Translations under genes and position numbers: made by a program
NCBI RefSeq assembly: GCF_030813235.1
Contig: NZ_JAUSUB010000003.1
Location: forward strand, 1 to 64,000
Direction of reading: 5' to 3'
From: Cytobacillus purgationiresistens
GTDB lineage: Bacteria > Bacillota > Bacilli > Bacillales > Cytobacillaceae
Length of the DNA stretch: 64,000 bases
The notes under the pieces: model-generated
The model's input: only the letters and a program-made list of their open reading frames with translations
Database searches by the model: none
Told to the model about the DNA's origin: nothing
In this document: one piece after another, positions 1 through 8,285 of the stretch
How the letters are laid out: every line of letters starts with the position of its first letter
Numbering within the stretch: the stretch's first letter is position 1

Positions 1-250
1 ACGCACAAGAAATGAAGGTGGTCTTTCCTTCAATTCTTGTGTGGCTTAAGACCTCGAGGGGCTAGGCCCTGCAGCTGGACAACCCGAAAAGCGGAGGGGC
101 CTTGGTCAGCCCCGACAAGCTTAAGACGCACAAGAAATGAAGGTGGTCTTTCCTTCAATTCTTGTGTGGCTTAAGACCTCGAGGGGCTAGGCCCTGCAGC
201 TGGACAACCCGAAAAGCGGAGGGGCCTTGGTCAGCCCCGACAAGCTTAAG
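1..250. repeat. Two perfect tandem copies of a 125-bp unit
   Basis: Bases 1-125 and 126-250 are identical. Each unit has two inverted-repeat parts: CACAAGAA/TTCTTGTG arms enclosing TGAAGG/CCTTCA, and GGGGCT...AGCCCC arms enclosing GGCCC...GGGGCC. A diverged third piece starts at about 251. The motif CTCGAGGGGCTAGGCCCT resembles a structured repeat I know to be scattered in Bacillaceae genomes (recollection, not searched). The array may continue left of the window. Confidence 0.9.
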
Positions 251-509
251 ATCTCGAGGGCTATTCCCTACAGCTGGAAAGAACAGAATTTAAAGGCAGG
301 CAACAAACTTAATAGCTCGAAGTTAAACGAACTATTTTCTTTTTTCTTCAAGTCATGAATATACAGTTAAATATTGTAATTATACATTTTTAAAAGAAAT
401 ATAAATTTAGATAAAAAAGTCTACCTCCTTATATTTTTTAATTTTTCAGAACCTTTTCTCTTTAATTACAATTGAAGAATAATCGACATAAATATTCATT
501 TATATGATA
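251..509. other. Non-coding stretch after the repeats
   Basis: The first 35 bases are a degenerate copy of the repeat (CTCGAGGGCTATTCCCTACAGCTGGA). The rest is AT-rich, with no credible ORF. It probably holds the promoter for the riboswitch transcript, but I cannot place it with confidence. Confidence 0.5.
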
Positions 510-517
510 AAATTTCT

Positions 518-606
518 TTTATTGGGCAAATTTTACGAAAGTAAAAGACGCAAAGCCACGGGCCTAAAGCATGAAGATGTCATGGCAGCCGGGTTGCACA
601 GTGCTG
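518..606 (+). promoter_or_regulatory. Cyclic di-GMP-I (GEMM-I) riboswitch aptamer
   Basis: The sequence carries the class I landmarks in order: GGGCAAA, a hairpin closed by a GAAA tetraloop (TTTTAC-GAAA-GTAAAA, 531-546), GACGCAAAGCC, ACGGGCCTAAA (tetraloop receptor), a variable hairpin, then GGCAGCCGGGTTGC. The aptamer lies about 135 bases upstream of the small CDS at 741. A short stem ATACTA-CAT-TAGTAT followed by T residues (611-629) could be the switching terminator, but it is weak. Whether the ligand turns the gene on or off cannot be read reliably. Confidence 0.9.
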
Positions 607-740
607 GGTTATACTACATTAGTATTTTTCGCTTTTTTAGCACACCCTCATCACAAAAGCTTCTCTTTTATTAAAAAGCATACATTATTCACAATTCCTT
701 TCTAATTTGCCTAATTTTAGCTGAAGGAAAGGTGTGTAAC

Positions 741-935
741 ATGATTCTACCAACTGTACAAAGCGAAGAAACCAATTTGACTCATATCGTAAAAGATCAA
801 CACTCTTGTTTTTGCGGATTTAAGTACAATGTCTTTGCTACATTTACAAAAAGGGACTTGAAAAAGATTCAATTTAAACCAAATGAAAAAATCACTTGTC
901 CTTCATGCAGAGCAACGCTAAAAAATAAAATTTAA
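741..935 (+). CDS. Small Cys-motif (zinc-ribbon-like) protein downstream of c-di-GMP riboswitch
   Basis: This 64-residue protein has one pair of Cys residues in HSCFCGF and a second pair in ITCPSCRATL near the C-terminus, spaced as in a small zinc ribbon. ATG 741 is preferred over GTG 732 because AGGAAAGGTG (725-734) sits at a proper distance. I do not recognise the family. It is monocistronic, preceded by a c-di-GMP-I aptamer and followed by a strong terminator, so its level probably follows cyclic di-GMP and hence the motility/sessility state. A regulatory or adaptor role is only inference. Confidence 0.75.
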   Translation: MILPTVQSEETNLTHIVKDQHSCFCGFKYNVFATFTKRDLKKIQFKPNEKITCPSCRATLKNKI

Positions 936-967
936 AAAAGGGGCGCTGTTTTCGAGCACCCCTTTTT
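934..967 (+). terminator. Rho-independent terminator of the riboswitch gene
   Basis: GGGGCGCT-gtttt-CGAGCACCCC stem followed by TTTTT, directly after the stop codon at 935. Confidence 0.85.
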
Positions 968-978
968 CTCTCTCAATA

Positions 979-1018
979 TAAAAACCAACCCTGTTACAAT
1001 AACTCGGGTTGGTTTTTA
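979..1018 (-). terminator. Terminator shared by convergent genes
   Basis: AAAAACCAACCC and GGGTTGGTTTTT are perfect arms around a 14-base loop. It ends the minus-strand membrane protein gene and can act in both directions. Confidence 0.85.
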
Positions 1019-1480
1019 TGATTCTGATGTCAGTTTGAGTAATATTTTTCTTATAATCCAACCTATGAGAACGCCAGGTATGACGGAGAGGATGGGTAGC
1101 CATACAGGTCCAAAAAGCACGCCAAACAATGTTACCTCTGTTGAATACATCAGTCCCACCGTAACGAAATATGCTGAGAAAACAAAGGGCAAAAAAGCAT
1201 AACGATCCTTTCCCCCGCCAGCATCCTTATAGGCGTCCCATATCGCAAAAAAGTATAAACACGGGTAAAACATAAGCCATCCATAGTTCGCAAGCTCAGC
1301 AGCCTGCTGAATTTTCCCTTGAAAGCTAAGCATGATGATTTCATTAAAATTTGCTTGGACATTAAATAAAATTTCTAGGCCGAGAAACACAGTCCCTTTA
1401 AATACTTTTCCATTTAAGTATTGGCCAAATCCAGGAAATGCGATAGACCAGAATAGTTTTTCAAGCGCATTCTTATTCAC
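1016..1480 (-). CDS. Multi-pass membrane protein with a TM2-like N-terminal motif
   Basis: The 154-residue protein starts with WSIAFPGFGQYLNGKVFKG, the Pro-Gly-x-Gly-Gln-x-Tyr motif seen in TM2-like and related small membrane proteins. Several hydrophobic helices follow (about residues 25-50, 65-85, 95-115, 120-145). It starts 10 bases after the stop of the upstream DUF3231 gene, so the two are probably co-transcribed. No catalytic residues are visible and the function is unknown. Its stop overlaps the 979-1018 terminator. Confidence 0.75.
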   Translation of the reverse strand: MNKNALEKLFWSIAFPGFGQYLNGKVFKGTVFLGLEILFNVQANFNEIIMLSFQGKIQQAAELANYGWLMFYPCLYFFAIWDAYKDAGGGKDRYAFLPFVFSAYFVTVGLMYSTEVTLFGVLFGPVWLPILSVIPGVLIGWIIRKILLKLTSES

Positions 1481-1489
1481 GTATGATCC

Positions 1490-2503
1490 CTATTTCTTCT
1501 TTAGTTTGGCTATATGATTATGATCAATAGATTGCGGTGCTTGCTCTAGCCATCCGTTTGTAATTAATATCTTTGCTGCTTCATTTCCTAAACTCAGTAT
1601 TTCGGCCATTAGTTTTCCATACATTACACCTAAATCTCTTCGGCTTGAAGTCCCTAAAGCAGTTCCATAAAAGCCGGAGATTGTAGCAATATACATTACA
1701 ACTTGCATCATCATTAACTTATCTGAAAAAGGCGGGGTGGTCGAATTCAACACCTCTGAATCCCAAGTAGATGAAACTGAAATATTTTCTTTAATAAGTG
1801 TTTTGGTAAATTCTTCTACACTTTCATTAAATAACCGGACGCCTTTAGTCATGAATTTTATTACATCAGGAGAAGCCGCCGTTTGACTGAATCCTAAAAG
1901 CAGCGCTTTACCTAAGGCATTTCTCTGCATGTCATTATAAATATTCATAATTTCTATCACAGTTAGCGCCCTTTGCTCACCGATGAAGCCACTTAGATAA
2001 CCTTCTTTTTTAGCGATTTCAACTTTTTCAGGAATCGGTACAGATGGATTTCGATAATAAACACCTTTATCCTGTAATAATTTCAACGCTTTTTTATAAA
2101 GTTCAATGTCTAAGTGAAGCGATTCAGTAAAAAGTTCCAGCACATCCGAACGCACAGCAATCGAAACGGCTGTACTATATCCAATCATTCCGTACCTTGT
2201 CATATCATGAATATAACTGAGCATTAAGACCTCAGAATATAAAAGAGGAGCTTGGAGATTAACATCCTCTTCGACCGTTACCGACTTTTGGATTGGATGA
2301 TCCTCTTTTTCATAAATCCCAATAATTTCATTAACTAGTTTTTCGCATGTTTCAATAGCAAAATCAATAATAGCACATAGATCGTTATCTTCGGTTTTTT
2401 CTTTAAAGAACTTCAATACACACATATACATGTTATTGTTCATGTATGCATTCCAAAGTTGAGCCATTTCTGCCGAGGTTAAGCGCTGATCCATTTCAGT
2501 CAT
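1490..2503 (-). CDS. DUF3231 family protein
   Basis: At 337 residues this fits the two-domain DUF3231 proteins common in spore-forming Bacillaceae. Each half is mostly helical and resembles a ferritin-like four-helix bundle: LTSAEMAQLWNAY opens the first half, and a second helical block begins around residue 170 (LSGFIGEQRALTVIEIMNIY). It has no signal peptide. The family has no proven role, though members are often linked to sporulation or stress (family knowledge). It is probably in one operon with the membrane protein at 1016-1480 and is immediately outside the phage-derived lysis cassette. Confidence 0.75.
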   Translation of the reverse strand: MTEMDQRLTSAEMAQLWNAYMNNNMYMCVLKFFKEKTEDNDLCAIIDFAIETCEKLVNEIIGIYEKEDHPIQKSVTVEEDVNLQAPLLYSEVLMLSYIHDMTRYGMIGYSTAVSIAVRSDVLELFTESLHLDIELYKKALKLLQDKGVYYRNPSVPIPEKVEIAKKEGYLSGFIGEQRALTVIEIMNIYNDMQRNALGKALLLGFSQTAASPDVIKFMTKGVRLFNESVEEFTKTLIKENISVSSTWDSEVLNSTTPPFSDKLMMMQVVMYIATISGFYGTALGTSSRRDLGVMYGKLMAEILSLGNEAAKILITNGWLEQAPQSIDHNHIAKLKKK

Positions 2504-2683
2504 ATGAACCCCCCTATGAAAGATTAACTATAGGTTTTCCTAGTAGGCTTGAAATCATTCCCATATTATTTACAGATTTTTTTCCTGAAAAAAAATGGTG
2601 TAATTTTCATCTATTTTGTCGGATTTTTTTCATATTTCACGAATTGCTTGATGATTTCGTGGTTTAAATCAATGTATTTCTGG

Positions 2684-2716
2684 TAGAAAAGACCAAATCA
2701 AAAGGCGATTTGGTCT
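2684..2716 (-). terminator. Terminator of the tail/lysis operon
   Basis: On the minus strand GACCAAATC-gccttttGATTTGGTC is followed by TTTTC. It lies 70 bases after the endolysin stop and marks the probable 3' end of the phage-derived operon. Confidence 0.85.
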
Positions 2717-2785
2717 GCTACTTACTATGTTATTTATTATCTTCCTTCGTAAAAACGGATAAAATAGTTAGGGTATTTCAAAAAA

Positions 2786-3478
2786 TCACTTTACTCGCAG
2801 TACTTGTCCAACACGAATTGTATAATTGGCATCTAATCCATTCCAATCGCGAATTTGTTGAATGGTACTGCCATACCTTTGCGCTATTGAGTATACAGTG
2901 TCCCCTGCCACAACAGTGTGGTAAATTGCAGCTCCACCTTTTGCTGGAAGGTTATATGCGCGCACTAAACCATTTACATGTCCACGGGCGATTCTTTCAA
3001 TAAAAGATGCCTGTTTTAATTTATTGGCATCAGCAACAGTATCGATAAATCCGTTCTCCGTTAGGATAGCCGGCATAATGGATTCACGAAGCACATGAAA
3101 ATTCGCCTGCTTCTTGCCGCGATCACTGTAATCAACTTGCTTCATCACTTCTTCATGAATAAGATTCTGAATGGTCGTTACAGGTGCAACAGATCCTGGG
3201 TAAATATAGTCTTCATAGCCTGTCCCGCCCCCAGCATTAATATGAACAGATAAGAAATAATCCGCTCCCCAATTATTTGCTGCAGTTGTACGAGCAGGTA
3301 ATGAGACAGTCTGATCCCCAGTTCTGCTCATTAGGATTGAAACATTATTATATTCACTTAAAAGCATATCTCGGATTCTAGTAGAAATCTGTAAAGTCAG
3401 CGCCTTTTCTTGCAATCCATTTCCTACTGCTCCCGGGTCTGTTCCACCATGACCAGGATCTATAAAAATTTTCACCAT
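2786..3478 (-). CDS. Phage endolysin: N-acetylmuramoyl-L-alanine amidase with LysM domain
   Basis: The 230-residue protein has an Amidase_3 catalytic domain at about residues 1-178. Zinc ligands are visible as His10 (DPGHGG), Glu24 and His79 (SVHINAG), with catalytic Glu141 in LTENGF. A single LysM peptidoglycan-binding repeat follows (about 185-229, HTVVAGDTVYSIAQRYG). It cuts the bond between N-acetylmuramic acid and the stem peptide. It has no signal peptide, as expected for an enzyme released through a holin, and the holin gene lies just upstream. The architecture matches CwlC/XlyA-type Bacillus phage endolysins and is fully intact. Confidence 0.95.
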   Translation of the reverse strand: MVKIFIDPGHGGTDPGAVGNGLQEKALTLQISTRIRDMLLSEYNNVSILMSRTGDQTVSLPARTTAANNWGADYFLSVHINAGGGTGYEDYIYPGSVAPVTTIQNLIHEEVMKQVDYSDRGKKQANFHVLRESIMPAILTENGFIDTVADANKLKQASFIERIARGHVNGLVRAYNLPAKGGAAIYHTVVAGDTVYSIAQRYGSTIQQIRDWNGLDANYTIRVGQVLRVK

Positions 3479-3552
3479 TTTGCATCTCTCCTTTGAGATA
3501 GTTTATTAAAGTAGTTAATAGAAGGATTGTACGTGCGAACTAATTTCCACAT
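3472..3552 (-). CDS. Short ORF translationally coupled to the endolysin
   Basis: A 26-residue ORF (MWKLVRTYNPSINYFNKLSQ then RRDAKW) has a GAGGGTG ribosome binding site 6 bases before its ATG. Its TGA stop overlaps the endolysin start in ATGGTGA. Such tiny ORFs are frequent between holin and lysin genes in Bacillus phages. It may only couple translation; I do not recognise the peptide. Confidence 0.45.
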   Translation of the reverse strand: MWKLVRTYNPSINYFNKLSQRRDAKW

Positions 3553-3576
3553 AGGTATCACCCTCTTTTTTTGCAA

Positions 3577-3604
3577 AATAAAAAAACCACCTAATCTCGG
3601 CGGC
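3577..3604 (-). terminator. Possible attenuating terminator after the holin
   Basis: On the minus strand CCGCC-gagatta-GGTGG is followed by a run of seven T. The stem is short and overlaps the holin stop codon, so it may reduce rather than stop read-through into the endolysin. Confidence 0.5.
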
Positions 3605-4000
3605 TTATCGATGTTCACTTTTTGATTTAAGAACCTCCACAGCTCTAGTAATCACAGATGGTACTGGCAACCCTATCTTTCCTGCATTTTCAATAATTGA
3701 AATTACTTCATTTGCTAAATAAAAAAAGATAACTGCATCCCTGATAAGATGGTTATCTCCTAATACGGTATCTATTAAATGAGCGACTGCAACAAGAGCG
3801 AAGATCATTACCTTTTTTGCAATTCCTTTGAATCCTACTTTGCTGCTTAACCCTGAACCATACGCACCGGCGATGATTCCAGTTGCATAATCCAAGATGA
3901 CAAATACTAGTAGAATCTGCAACAAAGTAGTCCCCCCCCCAAATAGATAAGATGCTGCAGTACCTCCACATGCAATAGTGAATTTGAGTACGCTTTCCAA
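3605..4000 (-). CDS. Phage holin (TcdE/LC3-like holin family)
   Basis: The 131-residue protein has hydrophobic segments at about 12-40 (FGGGTTLLQILLVFVILDYATG) and 65-90, plus one near 90-105, and ends in a charged tail (LKSKSEHR). The DYATGIIAG motif and the KVGFKGIAKK loop are typical of the toxin-secretion/phage-lysis holin family. It should form membrane lesions that release the amidase at the end of the lytic program. It sits between the tail genes and the endolysin, the standard order in siphophages of Gram-positive hosts. Confidence 0.92.
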   Translation of the reverse strand: MESVLKFTIACGGTAASYLFGGGTTLLQILLVFVILDYATGIIAGAYGSGLSSKVGFKGIAKKVMIFALVAVAHLIDTVLGDNHLIRDAVIFFYLANEVISIIENAGKIGLPVPSVITRAVEVLKSKSEHR

Positions 4001-4159
4001 AATTCACGCTCCTTTTTAAAGAATACTTAGATTTCTTACTAATCTTATATTAATCACTTATACAAAGTTGCTTTAAATTTATTTCTAGCCTCTATTTTAA
4101 AAAAACGGATTAACATTACCAATTATAGATGATATTTCTGCTAAAAATTTCTGCATACA

Positions 4160-4585
4160 CTATGCTTCATTTCCTTGATCCACATTTTCAAAGGCTTCAC
4201 AAAGATAATCAAAAACCATTGCTTTTTTTCCACTTACCTCTTCATCAAAACTAAATACAATTTCCTTCAAAGTTGTTAACATTCCGTTATAATCCTCTCC
4301 ATTAATAATGAAATGTTCATCTAAGAGTAAGTTTTGCTGCTTTTTAAATCCGTTTACATCTTTTACGATAAAATCCCCGTTTTCTTTCTTTTGAGGTTGA
4401 CCACTTTCATCAAGATCTGCATACTCTTTTAGAAGAATCACTTCTTCTTCGCACACTAGTTTCCATTTTTCTTGCAGCAACTTAATAAAACGTGTACGAT
4501 GTCGTGATTGTTTGCCTTTTAAAGATATATTGAATATGAATTCAATTACTTCTGGAATATATGACTGTTTAATGACCAATTTCAT
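4160..4585 (-). CDS. Phage protein, DUF1617-like
   Basis: This 141-residue acidic, probably cytoplasmic protein follows the tail fibre gene by 13 bases and precedes the holin. Its size, position and the N-terminal pattern (hydrophobic start, then a KLLQEKWKLVCEEEV helix) resemble the DUF1617 proteins of Listeria and Bacillus siphophages. The family assignment is from memory and position, not an alignment. Function unknown; a role in tail-tip assembly or fibre chaperoning would fit the location. Confidence 0.7.
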   Translation of the reverse strand: MKLVIKQSYIPEVIEFIFNISLKGKQSRHRTRFIKLLQEKWKLVCEEEVILLKEYADLDESGQPQKKENGDFIVKDVNGFKKQQNLLLDEHFIINGEDYNGMLTTLKEIVFSFDEEVSGKKAMVFDYLCEAFENVDQGNEA

Positions 4586-4598
4586 TATGTGATGCCCC

Positions 4599-7500
4599 CT
4601 AATCCTCTTTGATATTTTCCAATTTTATTATTCTCTTCTCAAGCTTGCTTATCTTATCCTCATGCTCACTTACAATGGGCACTAAGGGTATCCATAAAGT
4701 GCTGTATGAAATACTTTCTATTTCTTTTCGTTTGTTTCTAATTACAAATTTCCCCAAACCTTCCGCATAAATGTCCTCTGCAATAAAACCGATAGACCTT
4801 ACATTTTCAGGTAAGTCAATTTCTTCCCAATCGATTGTTTCTCCATCTGCTTCTCGTGCCAACAAATCCGAATAAGTTTCTGAAGCTGTTTTGTCATACC
4901 ATGTTTTTGGTGCTAAGTTCAAAATATTTTTATATGGAACATCTCTCATTTCTTCAATAGCCAATTTATACTTAGCTGCTGAAGATTGTATTCCTAATGT
5001 TCCTTGATTAGTTATAACAACTGGTACAACACTGGAATTTGCTGAGTATGTTCTATTATAAATACTCATAGACCAGACACGAGCACCTGTACTATCCGCA
5101 CCTACAGAAAAAATACCGCCATTTGTAGCCATACTGTTTAAGTTAACAGTTCCGTTACCCATAAAATGTGCGGTATTGTTTTGTATCCGAACTCTATCAC
5201 CAAGGGTGTATATATTATTGACGTTTTCAATATTTGAATTCCCACCACCGAAATCTAAATGGGCACTATGAAAATGCCTATTAGCACTCGTGTATAAAAT
5301 ATTAGTGTCAAAGTATAATTCCTGGTAAACACTAAGAATCATTTTTCCACCAGAATTTATAGTGAAATTATATCCGTCGCTTTGAATAGACGTAGCTGCT
5401 GTTCCATTAAAAGTAATTTTTTTTACTGCATTGCTTGCAGATGTACCTAGTAAGAGATTGTTTCCAACCGTTATGTCCCTTGTAGTATTAATGGTAACTG
5501 AATTCAAAGATATCCCATTTATTGTACCTGCTGTAACCGTTCCTATATTTGAAGATATTGAGGATAAACTTGTAACATTCAGCATCGTGGCCGTGACTTT
5601 ACCTACCAAATCAATATTCTCTGCAGCTATCTTAATATTAGAGGCAGTTTGATTAATCATCGATACGATATTTGCTCCAGAATAATCAAGTGATGATACT
5701 TTACTGCTAATTTCGCCAGCATGTATAGAAAGTTCTGCTTCTGCCAAATCTACACGATTGCTCAAATCCTTCGGCGAGGGCGTCCAATTTGTCGCCCTAT
5801 TCCCTATCTCCATCTGTGGCAGCCCGTACCAAAAGGTTGATGCTCGCTGTAATTCTGTACCGTTAAACCTAAGCAGGCCAGCAATATATTTTACAGGATC
5901 AACAGTCCCGACTTTTGATCCTATAGTTGCTGTAAGTGAAATTCTAACCCACTTATCTCTGGCGATATCATTGGGGACAATAAAGGTTTTAAATGATGCA
6001 TTTGCCGTACTATTTGGATCACTATATCCACAGATTTGGATGTATGGATTATTTCCTGAAGAAAATGTTAAGTCATTTGGAACGAATATATAAACAGACA
6101 ATGTAACATCTTTACCTATTATTTCAGTCCCTTGCACTTCTACCATAATACTTCTCAACATTGGGTATGTCCCTGCAGTATGGTTGAACTTAACTGAATC
6201 CTCACCCAATATTTTTTTACTGGAATCTACAGTCCAAGTCCCATTTCCGATAATCCACCCTTGAAAACCGCCTCTAAATTGACTGTTTTGAATAAAATTA
6301 TATCCGCCATTTACATTATCAAGATCTGTTTCCAATGAAGAAACTCTGGAGGTAATGCTATCTGCGGTTTGCTCTAAGGTTGAAAGATGATGATTTGCGG
6401 ATGTTACTGCCCCAGATAAATCATTGATAGTTAGCTCAGTATTTTCCACCCTTCCTGTAATGCCTGCGATCGACACATCAAGCTGAGTCATTTTATTATT
6501 ATATATTGTAAAATCCAATTTTTCGTTAAGCTGTGTATTCATTTGTGATTTTGTGTATACATCCAATACATTTGCTTTAAGCGATATAGAAGTTGCTTGT
6601 TGAGAGATTGTTGTCTCGGCAGAAGTCAGTCTACCTGTTATTGCATCCACACTTGTTTGAGAAGCTTTAGCCTCCAATTCACCTGCAATGAAATGCAAGG
6701 ATGCCTGCTGCTCTGACAAGACGCCATCCATATTTGATAATCGGCTAATAGTCGTTGAAAGAGCGCCATTTAAGGTATCCATATCCTGTTCAATACTAAT
6801 GATTGTGCCAGCAGCATCTTCCAGGTCTTTTTCTGATTCAGATACTCTTCTCATTAAATTATCAGCTTCATTATTGAGGTTTAAAATATCCTTGTCGACA
6901 GACATTTTTAATTCTTCAACGCGCAGCTTTGCTTCGTTTAAGGCGTTATTTCCCTCTTCAGTTATTTCATCTCTAATAATTACTTGCAGCAATTCATCTC
7001 TCTCATCGGCATAATCTTGAGCTTTTTCTCTAGCCTTATCAGCCCTTTGCTGAGCACCCTGTGGAGTTTCTGCTCCAATTTCTTCGGCACGTGTAGGTGT
7101 AGCTTTGACCCAAGCAATACCATTCCATGTTTTTATGATTTCTACAGAATCAGAGGTATCAATCCAAATAATATTGTATTTTCCCGTAGGCGCCATAGGG
7201 CTTTTAATCACTTTTACTCCGTATACTTTCTGAAGTTCTTTAAACCGTTTTCTTACATGATCTTCGGAATATTGAATAAAATCTCCAAGGACGTACTCCT
7301 TTTGAGATTTATCTAATAAACTACGTCGAACCTGATATGCTCTAGCTTCCGCATACAAAGGTGGAGTAAAATGTAGATCCTTAATCCGAATTGTATCTGC
7401 AATCAAAACTTTCTCATGATCAGATCCCGGAAGATTGTCTAAGACAGCTTGAGTCGTTTCATATTTAACAAGGCTATTGAGTCTCTTTTCTAGTTCCTCT

Positions 7501-8285
7501 TGAGCCATTTCGGTGAGGCGAGAAAGAGTCATTTCTTGATCAGATGAATCAGCTTCGTAAATGCTCCACAAATGACGGCCGTTTCTTCCCCATCGTTGAA
7601 GGGCAACATCATCAAAAACAGCTGTGGTCATTCTTGATCCATCCGCTTTCTCAGGACCAATACAAAATAAAGCTGTAACAATATTTTGACTATCTTCTAT
7701 TCTCCTTATCTCAATTAAATCTTTTCCGAATACAACCTCTTTTCCTGCGACTCTCCCTCTTCTTCTAAAGAAATCCACGAAGCGACCCTCTATTTTATTT
7801 CCTTTTACCTCAACACGAAAGCGCATCTCCACCTCGTAAAGAGACGAGACTTCTTTCAAGGCTTGGAATGCTCCCAAATAATCCTCGAAAACGACTCTTT
7901 CGGAACCCGAAAACTCAACTACTCCCACTCTCCACTCTGTTCCAGCTAATATGCTTGCAGCGGCACTCTCTAATAGTTGGCCTTCGAGAACGACTGGTGA
8001 AATAATTCGCTGCTTGTCCAAGTCGAAAAATGATGCATTGCTTTTAATATGAATTTCATCTGATAATGTTTCTGAATTCATTATGATAAATTCGCGAAAA
8101 GTACCATCTTCTCCGAGAATGATGGCTCTATTTCTTTCTTTTACATATTGTGATTTCTCCCCCACCCGGACCGTGAAGTCCAAAAACTCCTGATTATCCA
8201 GGCTTTCATTATGTTCGGCTGCTGTGATTTCTTTACTTAAAAAGGAGATAATAGAATCAGTTTGTTTATCAAGAATGTGTATCAT
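4599..8285 (-). CDS. Tail-associated lysin / tail fibre with C-terminal S74 chaperone domain
   Basis: This 1228-residue protein is the tail-tip protein of a siphovirus-type tail. Residues 1-370 match the prophage endopeptidase/Tal-type tail protein (Prophage_tail) that follows Dit. Residues about 410-660 are a long coiled coil with heptad-like Thr/Ser/Ile repeats, and 660-840 look like a jelly-roll carbohydrate-binding module (NFIQNSQF...GWIIGNGTW). A repetitive shaft follows. The last ~130 residues are an S74 intramolecular chaperone: Ser1102 and Lys1107 in SAAKYKLAI align with the S-x4-K cleavage dyad, with GFIAEDI and a terminal coiled coil. It probably trimerises and self-cleaves. It starts 4 bases inside the dit stop. 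This is the receptor-binding and cell-wall-penetrating part. Confidence 0.9.
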   Translation of the reverse strand: MIHILDKQTDSIISFLSKEITAAEHNESLDNQEFLDFTVRVGEKSQYVKERNRAIILGEDGTFREFIIMNSETLSDEIHIKSNASFFDLDKQRIISPVVLEGQLLESAAASILAGTEWRVGVVEFSGSERVVFEDYLGAFQALKEVSSLYEVEMRFRVEVKGNKIEGRFVDFFRRRGRVAGKEVVFGKDLIEIRRIEDSQNIVTALFCIGPEKADGSRMTTAVFDDVALQRWGRNGRHLWSIYEADSSDQEMTLSRLTEMAQEELEKRLNSLVKYETTQAVLDNLPGSDHEKVLIADTIRIKDLHFTPPLYAEARAYQVRRSLLDKSQKEYVLGDFIQYSEDHVRKRFKELQKVYGVKVIKSPMAPTGKYNIIWIDTSDSVEIIKTWNGIAWVKATPTRAEEIGAETPQGAQQRADKAREKAQDYADERDELLQVIIRDEITEEGNNALNEAKLRVEELKMSVDKDILNLNNEADNLMRRVSESEKDLEDAAGTIISIEQDMDTLNGALSTTISRLSNMDGVLSEQQASLHFIAGELEAKASQTSVDAITGRLTSAETTISQQATSISLKANVLDVYTKSQMNTQLNEKLDFTIYNNKMTQLDVSIAGITGRVENTELTINDLSGAVTSANHHLSTLEQTADSITSRVSSLETDLDNVNGGYNFIQNSQFRGGFQGWIIGNGTWTVDSSKKILGEDSVKFNHTAGTYPMLRSIMVEVQGTEIIGKDVTLSVYIFVPNDLTFSSGNNPYIQICGYSDPNSTANASFKTFIVPNDIARDKWVRISLTATIGSKVGTVDPVKYIAGLLRFNGTELQRASTFWYGLPQMEIGNRATNWTPSPKDLSNRVDLAEAELSIHAGEISSKVSSLDYSGANIVSMINQTASNIKIAAENIDLVGKVTATMLNVTSLSSISSNIGTVTAGTINGISLNSVTINTTRDITVGNNLLLGTSASNAVKKITFNGTAATSIQSDGYNFTINSGGKMILSVYQELYFDTNILYTSANRHFHSAHLDFGGGNSNIENVNNIYTLGDRVRIQNNTAHFMGNGTVNLNSMATNGGIFSVGADSTGARVWSMSIYNRTYSANSSVVPVVITNQGTLGIQSSAAKYKLAIEEMRDVPYKNILNLAPKTWYDKTASETYSDLLAREADGETIDWEEIDLPENVRSIGFIAEDIYAEGLGKFVIRNKRKEIESISYSTLWIPLVPIVSEHEDKISKLEKRIIKLENIKED

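Noticed and set aside
4090-4155. 19-codon frame MQKFLAEISSIIGNVNPFF after the DUF1617-like gene
   Set aside because: No clear ribosome binding site and too short; chance is likely.
5431-7316. Several plus-strand ORFs opposite the tail fibre gene
   Set aside because: They are antisense shadows of one continuous coding frame and have no ribosome binding sites.
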